The notes under the pieces are model-generated. The model was not told the origin of the DNA. It was given only the letters and a program-made list of their open reading frames with translations, and searched no databases. Source: a virus. From it: a stretch of DNA of 35,668 nt. Positions 16,790-24,222 of this stretch are shown here, one piece after another. The stretch is from the IMG/VR virus record IMGVR_UViG_3300034107_001581, positions 1 through 35,668 of that record. One strand, written 5' to 3'. The translations under genes were made by a program, and so were the position numbers. Numbering within the stretch: the first letter of the stretch is position 1; each line of letters opens with the position of its first letter.

Positions 16790-17512
16790 TTACTTTCTTT
16801 TGTCTTTTGTTTCGCTACTAAAAGCTATGAGGTTAAATTGTTCGCGCAATCGAGAACGAAGCCGATTACCATATGCAGCTTCAATTTCGGAAGCCGATAG
16901 ATTTGTGGTTAAATGAGTTATGAGCTTGCGATTAACGAATAAATCGTAACGAGAAAGAAGGATTTCAGCCATGATGTTGCATTCGTTACCGTAATATTTT
17001 AGGTTGTTTTCTGTGCCTAAATCATCAAAACAGTAATGTTTTGGAGTTTCATTTGAGCCATTTTTATAAAAGCTTTGTCGGGTATAACGATGTACTACAT
17101 CGTAACCGTCTTTGATAAATTCAAAACTTATATCTCTGCAAGATTTTACCAGATAAATACTTTGGTTTTGGTTGTTTAAATATTTCATTAAGTGCATCAA
17201 AGTTGTTTTACCACAACCAATTGGACCACTTAATAAAATCCCTTTATTAAAAGCTATTTGATATTCATTACACATGAATTCATCACCTAAAAAGTAAGCA
17301 ATCAATTTCATTATCAATACTTTATCATTTTTTAAAATATCAAAGTTTTCGCCAAAATCATGTTTGCCTTTTTTAATTAAAAACTCAAATACTTTTTCAT
17401 AATCATAAGGGCTCACTAAAATTTTTGTCTGTTGAGGCGTGGAGCTTACCGGCTGTATGATTTTGTTGAGGTGTTTGTTTGTTTTTGCCATTATTGTTGA
17501 ATTTAGACACAT
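16790..17512 (-). CDS. DnaC/IstB-like AAA ATPase, probable helicase loader
   Basis: A 240-aa AAA protein with Walker A GPIGCGKTT at residues 96-104, a Walker B-like YCFDDLGTE near 158-166, and a sensor-type segment KLITHLTTNLSASE followed by RLRSRLREQF, where the arginine finger would be. This matches DnaC/IstB-type ATPases that load a replicative helicase. The start at 17512 overlaps the upstream gene by 110 nt; an ATG at 17491 (MAKTNKHL) reduces this to 89 nt and is equally good. The upstream neighbour is the likely initiator, so the pair probably drives replication of the element after excision. Confidence 0.8.
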   Translation of the reverse strand: MCLNSTIMAKTNKHLNKIIQPVSSTPQQTKILVSPYDYEKVFEFLIKKGKHDFGENFDILKNDKVLIMKLIAYFLGDEFMCNEYQIAFNKGILLSGPIGCGKTTLMHLMKYLNNQNQSIYLVKSCRDISFEFIKDGYDVVHRYTRQSFYKNGSNETPKHYCFDDLGTENNLKYYGNECNIMAEILLSRYDLFVNRKLITHLTTNLSASEIEAAYGNRLRSRLREQFNLIAFSSETKDKRK

Positions 17513-18200
17513 TTATTAACCAATTATTGGCAGCAGCTTGCCAATTTTTCATAGGTGTTTTACCACCAACTAACCAACCGTTACTCTCAAAGTAATTGAA
17601 AAACTTTTCACTTTCAAGTTCTGTTGACAGCTTTGAGGCAAAGTAATTTTTAATTTCTTCGAGGGTTGGTCTTTCTTTTTTTTTCGCAACTTTTTTTTCT
17701 TTGTTCTCATCATCTTTTTTTGAATTAATTAATTTTTTATTAATTGAAGTGGGGGAGGAAGTGTTTACACTGTTTAATTTATTTGTATTGTTTATAGTGT
17801 TTATAGAAGGTATCACTTCTTGTTTATGAGTATTATCATTAGTTGGTTCAGCAGTTTTATCACTGCTCTTATTAGTAGATATATCAGTAGCATTATCGGT
17901 AGTTGTATTAAAATTGTACAAGTAAATTAAACTTCCCTTTAGGGGATTGTGAGATGGCGCGTATTTTAAATAATTCCATTTATCTAACTCTTTTATACAT
18001 TTTATGTAAGTATTTACAGAGCCAATTTTAGATAAGCGCATGGTTTCTTGCCTAGCAATACTTATCGGATTTTTAAATCTGTTTAAGTTCCAAAATTGAA
18101 ATAGGGTTATATAAAGGCTAATGTGAAAAGGCGAAAGCCTATCATCATCAGCCATTATATTAAAGGTGGCATTTAAGTGTTTTATGTAATTGATTTGCAA
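17403..18200 (-). CDS. Replication-type helix-turn-helix protein of integrative elements
   Basis: A 265-aa protein. The N-terminus (INYIKHLNATFN...DDRLSPFHISLYITLFQFWNLNRF) is the conserved opening of a protein common in Bacteroidota mobile elements. It is followed by a winged-helix-like region to about residue 90 (RQETMRLSKIGSVNTYIKCIKEL). The middle is a low-complexity Asn/Thr/Ser/Lys linker, then a C-terminal segment near 185-230 (LEEIKNYFASKL...MKNWQAAANNWL) that resembles the DnaD/replication-protein C-terminus. The start is TTG, chosen because it keeps the conserved INYIKHL; the next ATG at 18155 would remove it. It begins 2 nt after the HTH gene and overlaps the DnaC-like gene. Confidence 0.65.
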   Translation of the reverse strand: MQINYIKHLNATFNIMADDDRLSPFHISLYITLFQFWNLNRFKNPISIARQETMRLSKIGSVNTYIKCIKELDKWNYLKYAPSHNPLKGSLIYLYNFNTTTDNATDISTNKSSDKTAEPTNDNTHKQEVIPSINTINNTNKLNSVNTSSPTSINKKLINSKKDDENKEKKVAKKKERPTLEEIKNYFASKLSTELESEKFFNYFESNGWLVGGKTPMKNWQAAANNWLINVSKFNNNGKNKQTPQQNHTAGKLHASTDKNFSEPL

Positions 18201-18202
18201 GG

Positions 18203-18472
18203 CTATTTGTTTTTACCATCTAATAGTTTGCAGATGTCTGCATAGCTATGAAAAAAGATACCACCAACTTTACTATAAGTAATAACTTCATTAACTCGCA
18301 TGGTTTGTAAAGTACCTGGAGAAATGCCAAGTAGTTTTCTTACCTCATGGCTTTTAAGCCATTCTTTTTGTGGGGTTGCACTTTTTGATTTTCCTAATAA
18401 GGATTTTAGCTCATTTAAGAGTTCTGATTTAAACTCGTTTAAATCTTGTTTGGTTAAAATTTCGATTGGCAT
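18203..18472 (-). CDS. HTH_17 (MerR-like) excisionase-type DNA-binding protein
   Basis: An 89-aa protein from the ATG at 18472 (MPIEILTKQDLNEFK). An in-frame ATG at 18532 would add 20 residues, but the family normally starts at this point. Residues 40-85 hold the winged HTH: EWLKSHEVRKLLGISPGTL then MRVNEVITYSKVGGIFFH. Proteins of this type in Bacteroidota elements act as excisionases or as regulators of the replication and excision genes. It lies between rteC and the replication gene. A second, distantly similar protein occupies the same place in the right element (23481-23759). Confidence 0.8.
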   Translation of the reverse strand: MPIEILTKQDLNEFKSELLNELKSLLGKSKSATPQKEWLKSHEVRKLLGISPGTLQTMRVNEVITYSKVGGIFFHSYADICKLLDGKNK

Positions 18473-18559
18473 TTTGCTTGGTTTTAGTATTATGTCGGCA
18501 AAAATGCGGCGGTTTAATTCTATTCTTTCCACACCCTAAACCACATGTGGAATTATTTT

Positions 18560-19354
18560 TTATTTGAAATGAATTTCGATTTGATGTTGAATAGTTTGAT
18601 TTAAGAACTTGGTAAAAGCTTCTTTAGAATTTCGTTTTTTTACATCGGAAAACAAACGCTTAAAGTCCTTTAAATCAACTGAAACTAAGTTTTCGAGTAA
18701 CTTAATTAAGGTGTTTAATTGAATAGGTTTTTGGGTAGATAAATCGGTAATGCAATTACCGTAATAGAGTGAATAGGATAATTCAACAAGATCTGTTTTT
18801 GATTTATTCCATTTTAAATTTTGGATAGAATTTTTTTGTGATGGGTTTTGAATGGAGATGTTTTTGAGGCTATCAATAATGGTTACTAAATAATTTTCCA
18901 CAATAAAATGAGCTTCATACGAAGCAATAATGTCATTATTGAGGTTTGAAGTAATGAGAGTTTGTAATTCGAAATTTTTATCGCATTGGCGAATTAATGA
19001 AAATTCTTTCTCTTTAATTTTATAACTACAGTTTAATTTACGAAAAGCCGAAGTGTAGTAACTCAATTTTATATCTGTTGTACCTAGTAAAGCTTCTTTT
19101 TCTATTTGGTGTAAAAATTCGTAAGCAAAGCTCCATTTCTTTAGCAATGGAAGGCAGTATTTAAAATAGGTTATTTGCTCTTTTTCGGAGGCAATTAATT
19201 TATACCGAGTTACATGTGAGTGTAATTCTTGAACTAAAATATTAGAAACTTCAATTTTCTTTGCTAGTTTTTCTAACCTATCAATTGATAAATTTTCGAT
19301 GTTTTGAAATTCAGTTAATAAACGATTTGCTAAGTTATCTGCGTGCTGTTTCAT
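18560..19354 (-). CDS. rteC: RteC-family regulator
   Basis: A 264-aa all-helical protein ending in the RteC pattern: LKWNKSKTDLVELSYSLYYGNCI near 178-199, then an Asn/Gln/Leu-rich helix and VDLKDFKRLFSDVKKRNSKEAFTKFLNQTI at the end. In CTnDOT, RteC activates the excision operon. Here it lies immediately upstream, in gene order, of the HTH excisionase-like gene and just after the integrase, so control of excision is the likely role. No RteA/RteB two-component genes are in the window. Confidence 0.8.
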   Translation of the reverse strand: MKQHADNLANRLLTEFQNIENLSIDRLEKLAKKIEVSNILVQELHSHVTRYKLIASEKEQITYFKYCLPLLKKWSFAYEFLHQIEKEALLGTTDIKLSYYTSAFRKLNCSYKIKEKEFSLIRQCDKNFELQTLITSNLNNDIIASYEAHFIVENYLVTIIDSLKNISIQNPSQKNSIQNLKWNKSKTDLVELSYSLYYGNCITDLSTQKPIQLNTLIKLLENLVSVDLKDFKRLFSDVKKRNSKEAFTKFLNQTIQHQIEIHFK

Positions 19355-19397
19355 AATAAAAAAGTTAGAAGTGCTATACTAATAACTTTTTATTGGG

Positions 19398-20669
19398 CTA
19401 TAAATTACTGACTTGCAAAGGAACTAATTCACATTTGATTGTTGGATTTAATTTTTCTTTTAGCAGTTTCATTTCATCACTTAATTTGGACTGAACCACT
19501 TTAGCATAAATTTGTGTAGTGCGAATACTTTTATGGCCAAGCATGGCACTTACACTTTCTAATGAAATACCGTTAGCTAGGGTAACAGTTGTGGCAAATG
19601 TATGGCGTGCAATATGTGATGTTAAATGTTTTTTAATATTGCATAAGCCAGCTAATTCTTTTAAATAACCATTGTAACGTTGATTGCTGATAATGGGTAA
19701 TAATTTATTGTAAGTAATACAATATTCGTTACTCTTATATTTTTCAATAATTTTCATTGGAATATCAAGTATCATTACGTTTTCGGAAGTATCTGTTTTT
19801 ACACGATTTGTTTTTAGCCAATACTCTCCATCAATTCCAATAGTCACTGAATTGTATTCAAATTTTTCTAAATCTGCAAAAGCATAGCCAGTGTAACAAG
19901 CAAACATAAAAACATCACGCACTTCTTCCAGTCGTTTATTTGGCATTTCTTTTTCGTAAAGCTTCAGTAATTCTTCTTTTGTAAGTACATTTCTATCTGG
20001 TGGAGTGTAAGTGCATTTGAAATTGGTAAATGGATTAGATGGAATCCACTCATTTGCAACACACATGTTTAAAACAGTTTTTAGCATTTTAATGTATTTC
20101 ATTAAAGTGTTTGTTGCCAAATTATCCTTAATCATTAAATAGTGTTCAAATTCAGTAGCGAATGAATGTTTAACAAGGGATAAATTTCTATCTTTTTCTT
20201 TGTAGGTTTCATTCATAAATTTAATAACCTTGTTTTTAAGAATTTCAAACCGTGTCCACGTTTTCATAGATACCGAACCATGTTCGGCTTTCTCTTTAAA
20301 CTTTCTGTTATGGTATTCAAAAGCATCTAACAGGGTTTTTTCTTTGAGTTTTGTTTCCTTGCCCAAATAAGTATCACTTAAAAGTTGCGGACTTACTTTT
20401 TCGGTAATGGCACTTAAATTCAAAAAGTGAACATTAATGTCGGATTTCACTTGATGTAAATGGCTGTTAAAAGTTTTTGATTCTAAGTCTTTTCCTTTTA
20501 GCACTCCAAAAATTTTATCCCATTTTTCAGGATGTACTTTTTTACCAATGGAAATTTCTGAGCGTTTGCCATCAATTGTAATTCTTGCATTCAATGGATA
20601 GAGTCCGTTTTTATCTTTCTTTGAAGGGTTAGCCCAAATAAGAATTGATAGGTTTTGTTTTACTTTCAT
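19398..20669 (-). CDS. Tyrosine recombinase (integrase) of the left element, CTn type
   Basis: A 423-aa integrase with an N-terminal arm-type binding domain (residues 1-85), a SAM-like core-binding domain (about 110-215) and the catalytic domain. Catalytic residues visible are His352 and Arg355 (SHIARHTFAT), His379 (GHKSIRTTQ) and nucleophile Tyr388. The first arginine of the usual R-K-H-R-H-Y set is missing: the normal TGLRxxDL reads TGYAFADL, with Ala263. Loss of this Arg is known for IntDOT-like enzymes. It reads leftward from the attachment region, and the repeats 17-150 nt upstream are candidate arm sites. Confidence 0.92.
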   Translation of the reverse strand: MKVKQNLSILIWANPSKKDKNGLYPLNARITIDGKRSEISIGKKVHPEKWDKIFGVLKGKDLESKTFNSHLHQVKSDINVHFLNLSAITEKVSPQLLSDTYLGKETKLKEKTLLDAFEYHNRKFKEKAEHGSVSMKTWTRFEILKNKVIKFMNETYKEKDRNLSLVKHSFATEFEHYLMIKDNLATNTLMKYIKMLKTVLNMCVANEWIPSNPFTNFKCTYTPPDRNVLTKEELLKLYEKEMPNKRLEEVRDVFMFACYTGYAFADLEKFEYNSVTIGIDGEYWLKTNRVKTDTSENVMILDIPMKIIEKYKSNEYCITYNKLLPIISNQRYNGYLKELAGLCNIKKHLTSHIARHTFATTVTLANGISLESVSAMLGHKSIRTTQIYAKVVQSKLSDEMKLLKEKLNPTIKCELVPLQVSNL

Positions 20670-20685
20670 TTTACCTTTTGTTTTA

Positions 20686-20819
20686 GTAACCGATTAAACA
20701 CTAATTTTTGGTTTGTTTTGCAAAAGTTTGGTCTTTGTAAAGCCAACAAAATCAAGTGTTTACGTGTAATTCGGTTACCAAAAATAGGAAAAGAAAGAGG
20801 TAACCGAATAGGTAACCGA
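20686..20819. repeat. Four GTAACCGA repeats upstream of the left integrase
   Basis: The 8-mer GTAACCGA occurs at 20686-20693, 20800-20807 and 20812-20819, and inverted (TCGGTTAC) at 20771-20778. The second and third copies form an 11-bp inverted repeat, ATTCGGTTACC / GGTAACCGAAT (20769-20779 and 20799-20809). The location just upstream of the integrase start fits integrase arm-type sites or operators for its own control. Confidence 0.65.
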
Positions 20820-20863
20820 AAGAGTTAAAATGTTTTGATTTAGTTTGATATAGATAAATGAAA

Positions 20864-20897
20864 AAAGCCTTGTAAAAACTGTGTTTTACAAGGCTTT
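20864..20897 (-). terminator. Strong intrinsic-terminator hairpin
   Basis: A perfect 14-bp stem (AAAGCCTTGTAAAA / TTTTACAAGGCTTT) encloses a 6-nt loop. On the minus strand the stem runs into TTTTTT. It lies directly downstream, on that strand, of the tRNA-like fragment at 20922-20940, as in a tRNA gene followed by its terminator. Confidence 0.75.
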
Positions 20898-20921
20898 GAT
20901 TGTTTCCGAAAAGAACGGATG

Positions 20922-20940
20922 TGATCCTGCTGGGACTAAT
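20922..20940 (-). other. Possible attachment-site core from a tRNA 3' end
   Basis: Read on the minus strand, AGTCCCAGCAGGATCAC resembles the last part of a tRNA or tmRNA: a T-stem 3' strand followed by a 7-nt acceptor strand (CAGGATC). The rest of the RNA is missing. A terminator follows on the same strand. This would fit a 3' fragment left behind when the right element integrated into an RNA gene. No second copy of the core was found in the window. Confidence 0.35.
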
Positions 20941-21048
20941 TTTAGACATCCAGATAAATCAGTAAAAATCAATTTGCTTTGTTATCAATGATTTCGGAGC
21001 ATAATGAACTTTGTTGCATCCATTTATGTTCATAAAAATATAGCACTT

Positions 21049-21072
21049 GTTCCCCCCTTTGTTCCCCCCTTT
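21049..21072. repeat. Two tandem GTTCCCCCCTTT repeats upstream of the right integrase
   Basis: The 12-mer GTTCCCCCCTTT occurs twice head to tail, 37 nt before the integrase ATG. C-runs are rare in this AT-rich DNA. They are candidate arm-type sites for the second integrase, distinct from the GTAACCGA set of the first. Confidence 0.6.
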
Positions 21073-21109
21073 TTTGTATCTTTATGCAACATAATGTAAA
21101 CCTCTGCAA

Positions 21110-22315
21110 ATGGCTACAATCTCACTAATACTAAGGACTGACAAGGAAAAGAAAGATGGTACTATGCCGCTTAATTTCCTCATCATCAAAGATAGAATAA
21201 AATGTAAAATTTCAACAGGTATTTCTATCGACCCAAAGCACTGGGATGAAAAAAACTCCAGGATAAAGCCTAGCGCTACAAATAGCGCAAGAAATAATGC
21301 CACGCTTAAAGATAAGTGGGCAGAACTTGAAAAAGAGGCATTAAACCTTGAATCAGCCAACAAATCAATAACAGCAAAAGGATTAAAAAAGAAAATTAAT
21401 GGATTGCCGCCGACCAATTTTTTCATTTTCACATTGCAAACATTGGCTGATTATAAAGCTCAAAAAATGTTTGGAACGCATGATAAAGCGCAAGCCATTA
21501 TTAATAAGGTTGAAAAATTTAATGGTTCAAAAACTCTTTTTTTACAGGATATAACAGCGGAATTTTTAGGTAAGTATGATACATATTGCAGAGATAAATG
21601 GGATAATAAAACAAACACTATTCACAAAGACCTTAAATTTATACGTAAAGTGTTTAATGATGCCATTCGTTTAGATTTAATTGAATTTCAACTCAATCCA
21701 TTTTTAAAACATAAAATGAAAGTTGAGAAAACTCAACGAACATTTTTAACTGAAGACGAATTAGCAGCATTTGCAAAAGTGAAAACAACTCCTAAAACAA
21801 GATTAGAATTGCATCAGGATATGTTTATTTTTTCTGCTTATTGTGGGGGATTAAGAGTGTCAGATGTATTGCAATTGAAATGGAAGAACTTAGATAACAC
21901 TCACATTAATTTCACTATTAAAAAAACTGGGAATCAAATTTCAATCAAAATACCGGAAAAAGCCTTGGAAATAATAAACAAGCATAAACCTAAAAAAGTT
22001 GTTAAAGAACATCATATTTTTCCTATGCTTGATAATGAAGCAGATGAAAACGATTTGCAACTAATGGATAAAAATATTTCAGTTGCAAATGCTTACATAA
22101 ACAAAAATTTGAAAATAATTGCAGAAAAAGCAAAACTCACAAAACATATATCCTTTCATATTTCTCGTCATACGTTTGCAACGCGTGCTTTAAAAAAGGG
22201 AATAAGCATTGATAAAGTTTCTAAACTTATGGGGCACTCTGCAATCCGTGAAACTCAGATTTATGCTAAAATCGTAAATGAAGAATTGGATAAAGCGATG
22301 GATGTTTTCAACTGA
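21110..22315 (+). CDS. Tyrosine recombinase (integrase) of the right element
   Basis: A 401-aa integrase with an arm-type N-terminal domain (residues 1-95), a core-binding domain (about 105-200) and a full catalytic set: Arg249 (GGLRVSDV), His350 and Arg353 (FHISRHTFAT), His376 (GHSAIRETQ) and Tyr385. Unlike its left neighbour it keeps the first arginine, so the two integrases are not recent duplicates. The start ATG follows the C-run repeats by 37 nt. It probably integrates the right element at the tRNA-like site at 20922-20940. Confidence 0.93.
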   Translation: MATISLILRTDKEKKDGTMPLNFLIIKDRIKCKISTGISIDPKHWDEKNSRIKPSATNSARNNATLKDKWAELEKEALNLESANKSITAKGLKKKINGLPPTNFFIFTLQTLADYKAQKMFGTHDKAQAIINKVEKFNGSKTLFLQDITAEFLGKYDTYCRDKWDNKTNTIHKDLKFIRKVFNDAIRLDLIEFQLNPFLKHKMKVEKTQRTFLTEDELAAFAKVKTTPKTRLELHQDMFIFSAYCGGLRVSDVLQLKWKNLDNTHINFTIKKTGNQISIKIPEKALEIINKHKPKKVVKEHHIFPMLDNEADENDLQLMDKNISVANAYINKNLKIIAEKAKLTKHISFHISRHTFATRALKKGISIDKVSKLMGHSAIRETQIYAKIVNEELDKAMDVFN

Positions 22316-22457
22316 TTTCAACAATCCTTATTAACAGCCTCTTAAATTTTCAACAACTATTTTTTATAGCAACATTCTGCTATATTTATAAACAATGCAT
22401 TATTTACTTTATCAAATTGCATTATTTTAGCTAATAGTTAAAATTTCCATTTCTATT

Positions 22458-23396
22458 ATGTATAATTCTGTTATTTGTTCTCCATTTGTAGAACATCCCT
22501 TTGTTGATGTTGCCCAATTTGACGCTGGCGTCTATGATTTAACTATTTTCGAAGAAGGTCAAGCTTCTAATTTCTTAGTCAAAGGGCAATTCAATAAAGA
22601 ACAATATTGTAAATGTTTGTTACACAAACTATTTACTTTAAATAAATCTAAGATAAAACCCTTTATTCATTACCAATGCAGTAAATTAAATGATCCAATT
22701 GTTTGGCTGAATAAACTCGAAAAACTAATTGATTTAAACCGGGAACTTTTTAAAACAAAAGACCAAATAATTAAAATTGAAAAAGCATTAATGATTATTG
22801 AAGTCATGCGTGATTCCATTGAACAAAAGCAAACCACAACTACACACTTTAACTTTAACGAATTAAAAAATAAGATAAAGGAGTATAGTAATTATGATGA
22901 TAAGCTTTCCTATTTAATGGAGGCACGCACAGAATATTTACAAAATAAACCAAAGATTATTGATATAAATGAAATGACTTTCGATGAAAAAATAATTTTA
23001 GAAATCCAACTGATAAAGTCCCAACAAAAATTATCTAAAAAACGTAATACTATTTATAGTCAAGCAGTTAATAGTCCTAAAAGTCCTACGGAAAACGCAA
23101 AAAGTCCTACAGAAATCTGTAGGACTTCAATAGGACTTTTTCAATTTAATTGCCAAACAAATGTATTTGTAGATTTATTTTTTCAACTCACAAAAGAAAT
23201 AACAATCGAAGGTAAACCATTGTTAAATATTGCTTCTAACGACTTAGCACAATTCATTACCAATAATTTTATTGATAAAAATGGAAATGCATTAAGTTTA
23301 AATACAGTAAAAACAATTCTAAATGTTTCCCGACCAGAGAAACGACCATCCTCAGAAAAAAGAATCAATCTGAAAGTCAGAAACTTACCAAAGTAA
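22458..23396 (+). CDS. RteC-like hypothetical protein
   Basis: A 312-aa protein. The C-terminal 90 residues (CQTNVFVDLFFQLTKE...LAQFITNNFIDKNGNALSLNTVKTIL...RPEKRPSS) follow the helix pattern of RteC C-termini, and the gene occupies the rteC position between integrase and HTH. The N-terminal and central part is helical and Lys/Gln-rich. A linker at about 206-225 holds the repeat NSPKSPTENAKSPTE, encoded by the AGTCCTA repeats described separately. The match to RteC is weak by eye, so the family is uncertain. A terminator-like hairpin begins inside the stop codon. Confidence 0.6.
   Translation: MYNSVICSPFVEHPFVDVAQFDAGVYDLTIFEEGQASNFLVKGQFNKEQYCKCLLHKLFTLNKSKIKPFIHYQCSKLNDPIVWLNKLEKLIDLNRELFKTKDQIIKIEKALMIIEVMRDSIEQKQTTTTHFNFNELKNKIKEYSNYDDKLSYLMEARTEYLQNKPKIIDINEMTFDEKIILEIQLIKSQQKLSKKRNTIYSQAVNSPKSPTENAKSPTEICRTSIGLFQFNCQTNVFVDLFFQLTKEITIEGKPLLNIASNDLAQFITNNFIDKNGNALSLNTVKTILNVSRPEKRPSSEKRINLKVRNLPK
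23073..23137. repeat. Cluster of AGTCCTA repeats inside the RteC-like gene
   Basis: AGTCCTA occurs at 23073-23079, 23082-23088 and 23103-23109, and inverted (TAGGACT) at 23120-23126 and 23131-23137. Positions 23102-23113 and 23116-23127 form a perfect 12-bp inverted repeat with a 2-nt centre. A further copy lies at 23399-23405, just past the gene. The set looks like protein-binding sites or iterons embedded in coding DNA. Confidence 0.7.
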
Positions 23397-23438
23397 AAAG
23401 TCCTATTGTGGTCCTAACGAGACCAATAGACTTTTTAC
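23393..23438 (+). terminator. Long hairpin after the RteC-like gene
   Basis: GTAAAAAGTC-c-TATTG-tg-GTC pairs with GACC-AATAG-ACTTTTTAC, leaving two small bulges. The stem starts within the stop codon region and its 3' arm contains TTTTT. It also carries the AGTCCTA motif, so it may serve termination, regulation of the HTH gene, or both. Confidence 0.5.
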
Positions 23439-23480
23439 ATCTGCGCACATTTGCTCCATAATCAATTAAAAATAATAATT

Positions 23481-23759
23481 ATGGAAGCAGTAATCTTATC
23501 AAAAGAACAGTTCAACAGTTTAACAGCCTCAATTGAGGAAATCAAAACAAAAATCGATCATCAAAATAAAAAACCTCAAGAGGTTTTTGTTGATAATCAG
23601 GAATTTTTGTTGTTAATGAAAATCTCTAAACGCACGGCGCAAACCTGGCGTGATGAAGGGAAAATTTCATTCTCACAAGTAGGCAACAAAATCTATTACA
23701 GATTATCTGACGTAGAAGAGTTAATGCAAAAACATTACATCAAAGCATTTAAAAAGTAA
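23481..23759 (+). CDS. HTH_17 (MerR-like) excisionase-type DNA-binding protein
   Basis: A 92-aa protein from the ATG at 23481 (MEAVILSKEQFN). An upstream TTG at 23451 in the same frame is less likely. The first 35 residues look helical, and residues 40-88 form the winged HTH: QEFLLLMKISKRTAQTW then EGKISFSQVGNKIYYRLSDVEELM. It resembles the protein at 18203-18472 in size and position. It probably controls excision or the downstream replication gene. The next gene begins 11 nt after its stop, behind a strong Shine-Dalgarno site. Confidence 0.82.
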   Translation: MEAVILSKEQFNSLTASIEEIKTKIDHQNKKPQEVFVDNQEFLLLMKISKRTAQTWRDEGKISFSQVGNKIYYRLSDVEELMQKHYIKAFKK

Positions 23760-23766
23760 GGAGGTG
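23758..23766 (+). promoter_or_regulatory. Unusually strong Shine-Dalgarno site
   Basis: AAGGAGGTG overlaps the HTH stop codon, with AGGAGG ending 6 nt before the ATG at 23771. Such a perfect site stands out because other starts in this window have A-rich leaders, as is usual in Bacteroidota. Confidence 0.6.
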
Positions 23767-23770
23767 CAAC

Positions 23771-24157
23771 ATGGAAAAATACAGCGAAACACTACACGAC
23801 CTTACTTGGCCAGTATTGCTTCAACAAATTTCAGCAATTATAGCCCGCGATGAAAAATCTTTAGAAAGCAATGTCAATTATTACCTAAAGCTTTTTAACG
23901 ATAGCAATTCAGATAAAAACCAACTGAATAAATTATTTGAAAAACTCCAGTTAGATAAATTGCGCTTCGCTTATTTCTCTGAACTGTTTTTCAGATTAGA
24001 AGATAATAATTACAAGATGATTATTATGAGTTTAGAAAGTTGCATCCATCAGGAAACCAATATGCAAAACAAAACTCCTAAGGATTGGTCCGCAACTATT
24101 CGTTACGAAAACGGACAAATCAAAGTTTATTTCATGGCTCTATCTTATTACCAATAA
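23771..24157 (+). CDS. Small hypothetical protein of the right element core
   Basis: A 128-aa, mostly helical cytoplasmic protein without a recognised domain. It starts MEKYSETLHDLTWP and has a helical pair around residues 45-85 (LNKLFEKLQLDKLRFAYFSELFFRL). The C-terminus is more beta-like (WSATIRYENGQIKVYFMALSYY). The start is firmly set by the Shine-Dalgarno site. It lies between the HTH gene (11-nt gap) and the RepA-like ATPase gene. An accessory regulatory or replication role is likely from context only. Confidence 0.7.
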   Translation: MEKYSETLHDLTWPVLLQQISAIIARDEKSLESNVNYYLKLFNDSNSDKNQLNKLFEKLQLDKLRFAYFSELFFRLEDNNYKMIIMSLESCIHQETNMQNKTPKDWSATIRYENGQIKVYFMALSYYQ

Positions 24158-24170
24158 CTCAAACTTTATT

Positions 24171-24194
24171 GTCACCCTGAGCGGAGTCGAAGGG
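24171..24194. repeat. REP-like short dispersed repeat
   Basis: GTCACCCTGAGCGGAGTCGA followed by AGGG is a GC-rich island in AT-rich DNA. It matches a short intergenic repeat that I know as frequent in Bacteroidota genomes. It sits between the small unknown gene and the ATPase gene. Only one copy is in the window. Confidence 0.55.
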
Positions 24195-24222
24195 CGAGAA
24201 CAAAATCATAAAACTAAAAAAC

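Larger units (their letters stand above)
16790..20940 (-). mobile_element. Core of a minimal integrative element (left element)
   Basis: Genes read leftward: integrase, RteC, HTH excisionase-like protein, replication-type protein, DnaC-like ATPase. This order is typical of Bacteroidota integrative elements. The cargo probably continues further left, but its outer boundary was not found. No relaxase, TraG or other transfer gene was seen. The right boundary is placed in the attachment-like region after the repeats at 20686-20819. Confidence 0.6.
20670..21109. other. Gene-free attachment and control region between two divergent integrases
   Basis: No credible gene lies in these 440 nt; a 65-codon minus-strand frame there is mostly translated repeats. 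The region holds the GTAACCGA repeats, a 14-bp terminator-like hairpin, a tRNA-3'-end-like segment and two GTTCCCCCCTTT repeats. This is what the abutting ends of two integrated elements would look like. Confidence 0.6.

Noticed and set aside
20922-20940. Complete tRNA gene
   Set aside because: Only a 3'-end-like stretch is present; no anticodon arm, D arm or T-loop can be folded.
20752-20949. 65-codon minus-strand frame in the region between the integrases
   Set aside because: Its sequence is largely the translated GTAACCGA repeats and the terminator hairpin; no plausible protein.
23073-23137. CRISPR array
   Set aside because: Repeat units are 7-12 nt with irregular spacing inside an open gene; no Cas genes nearby.
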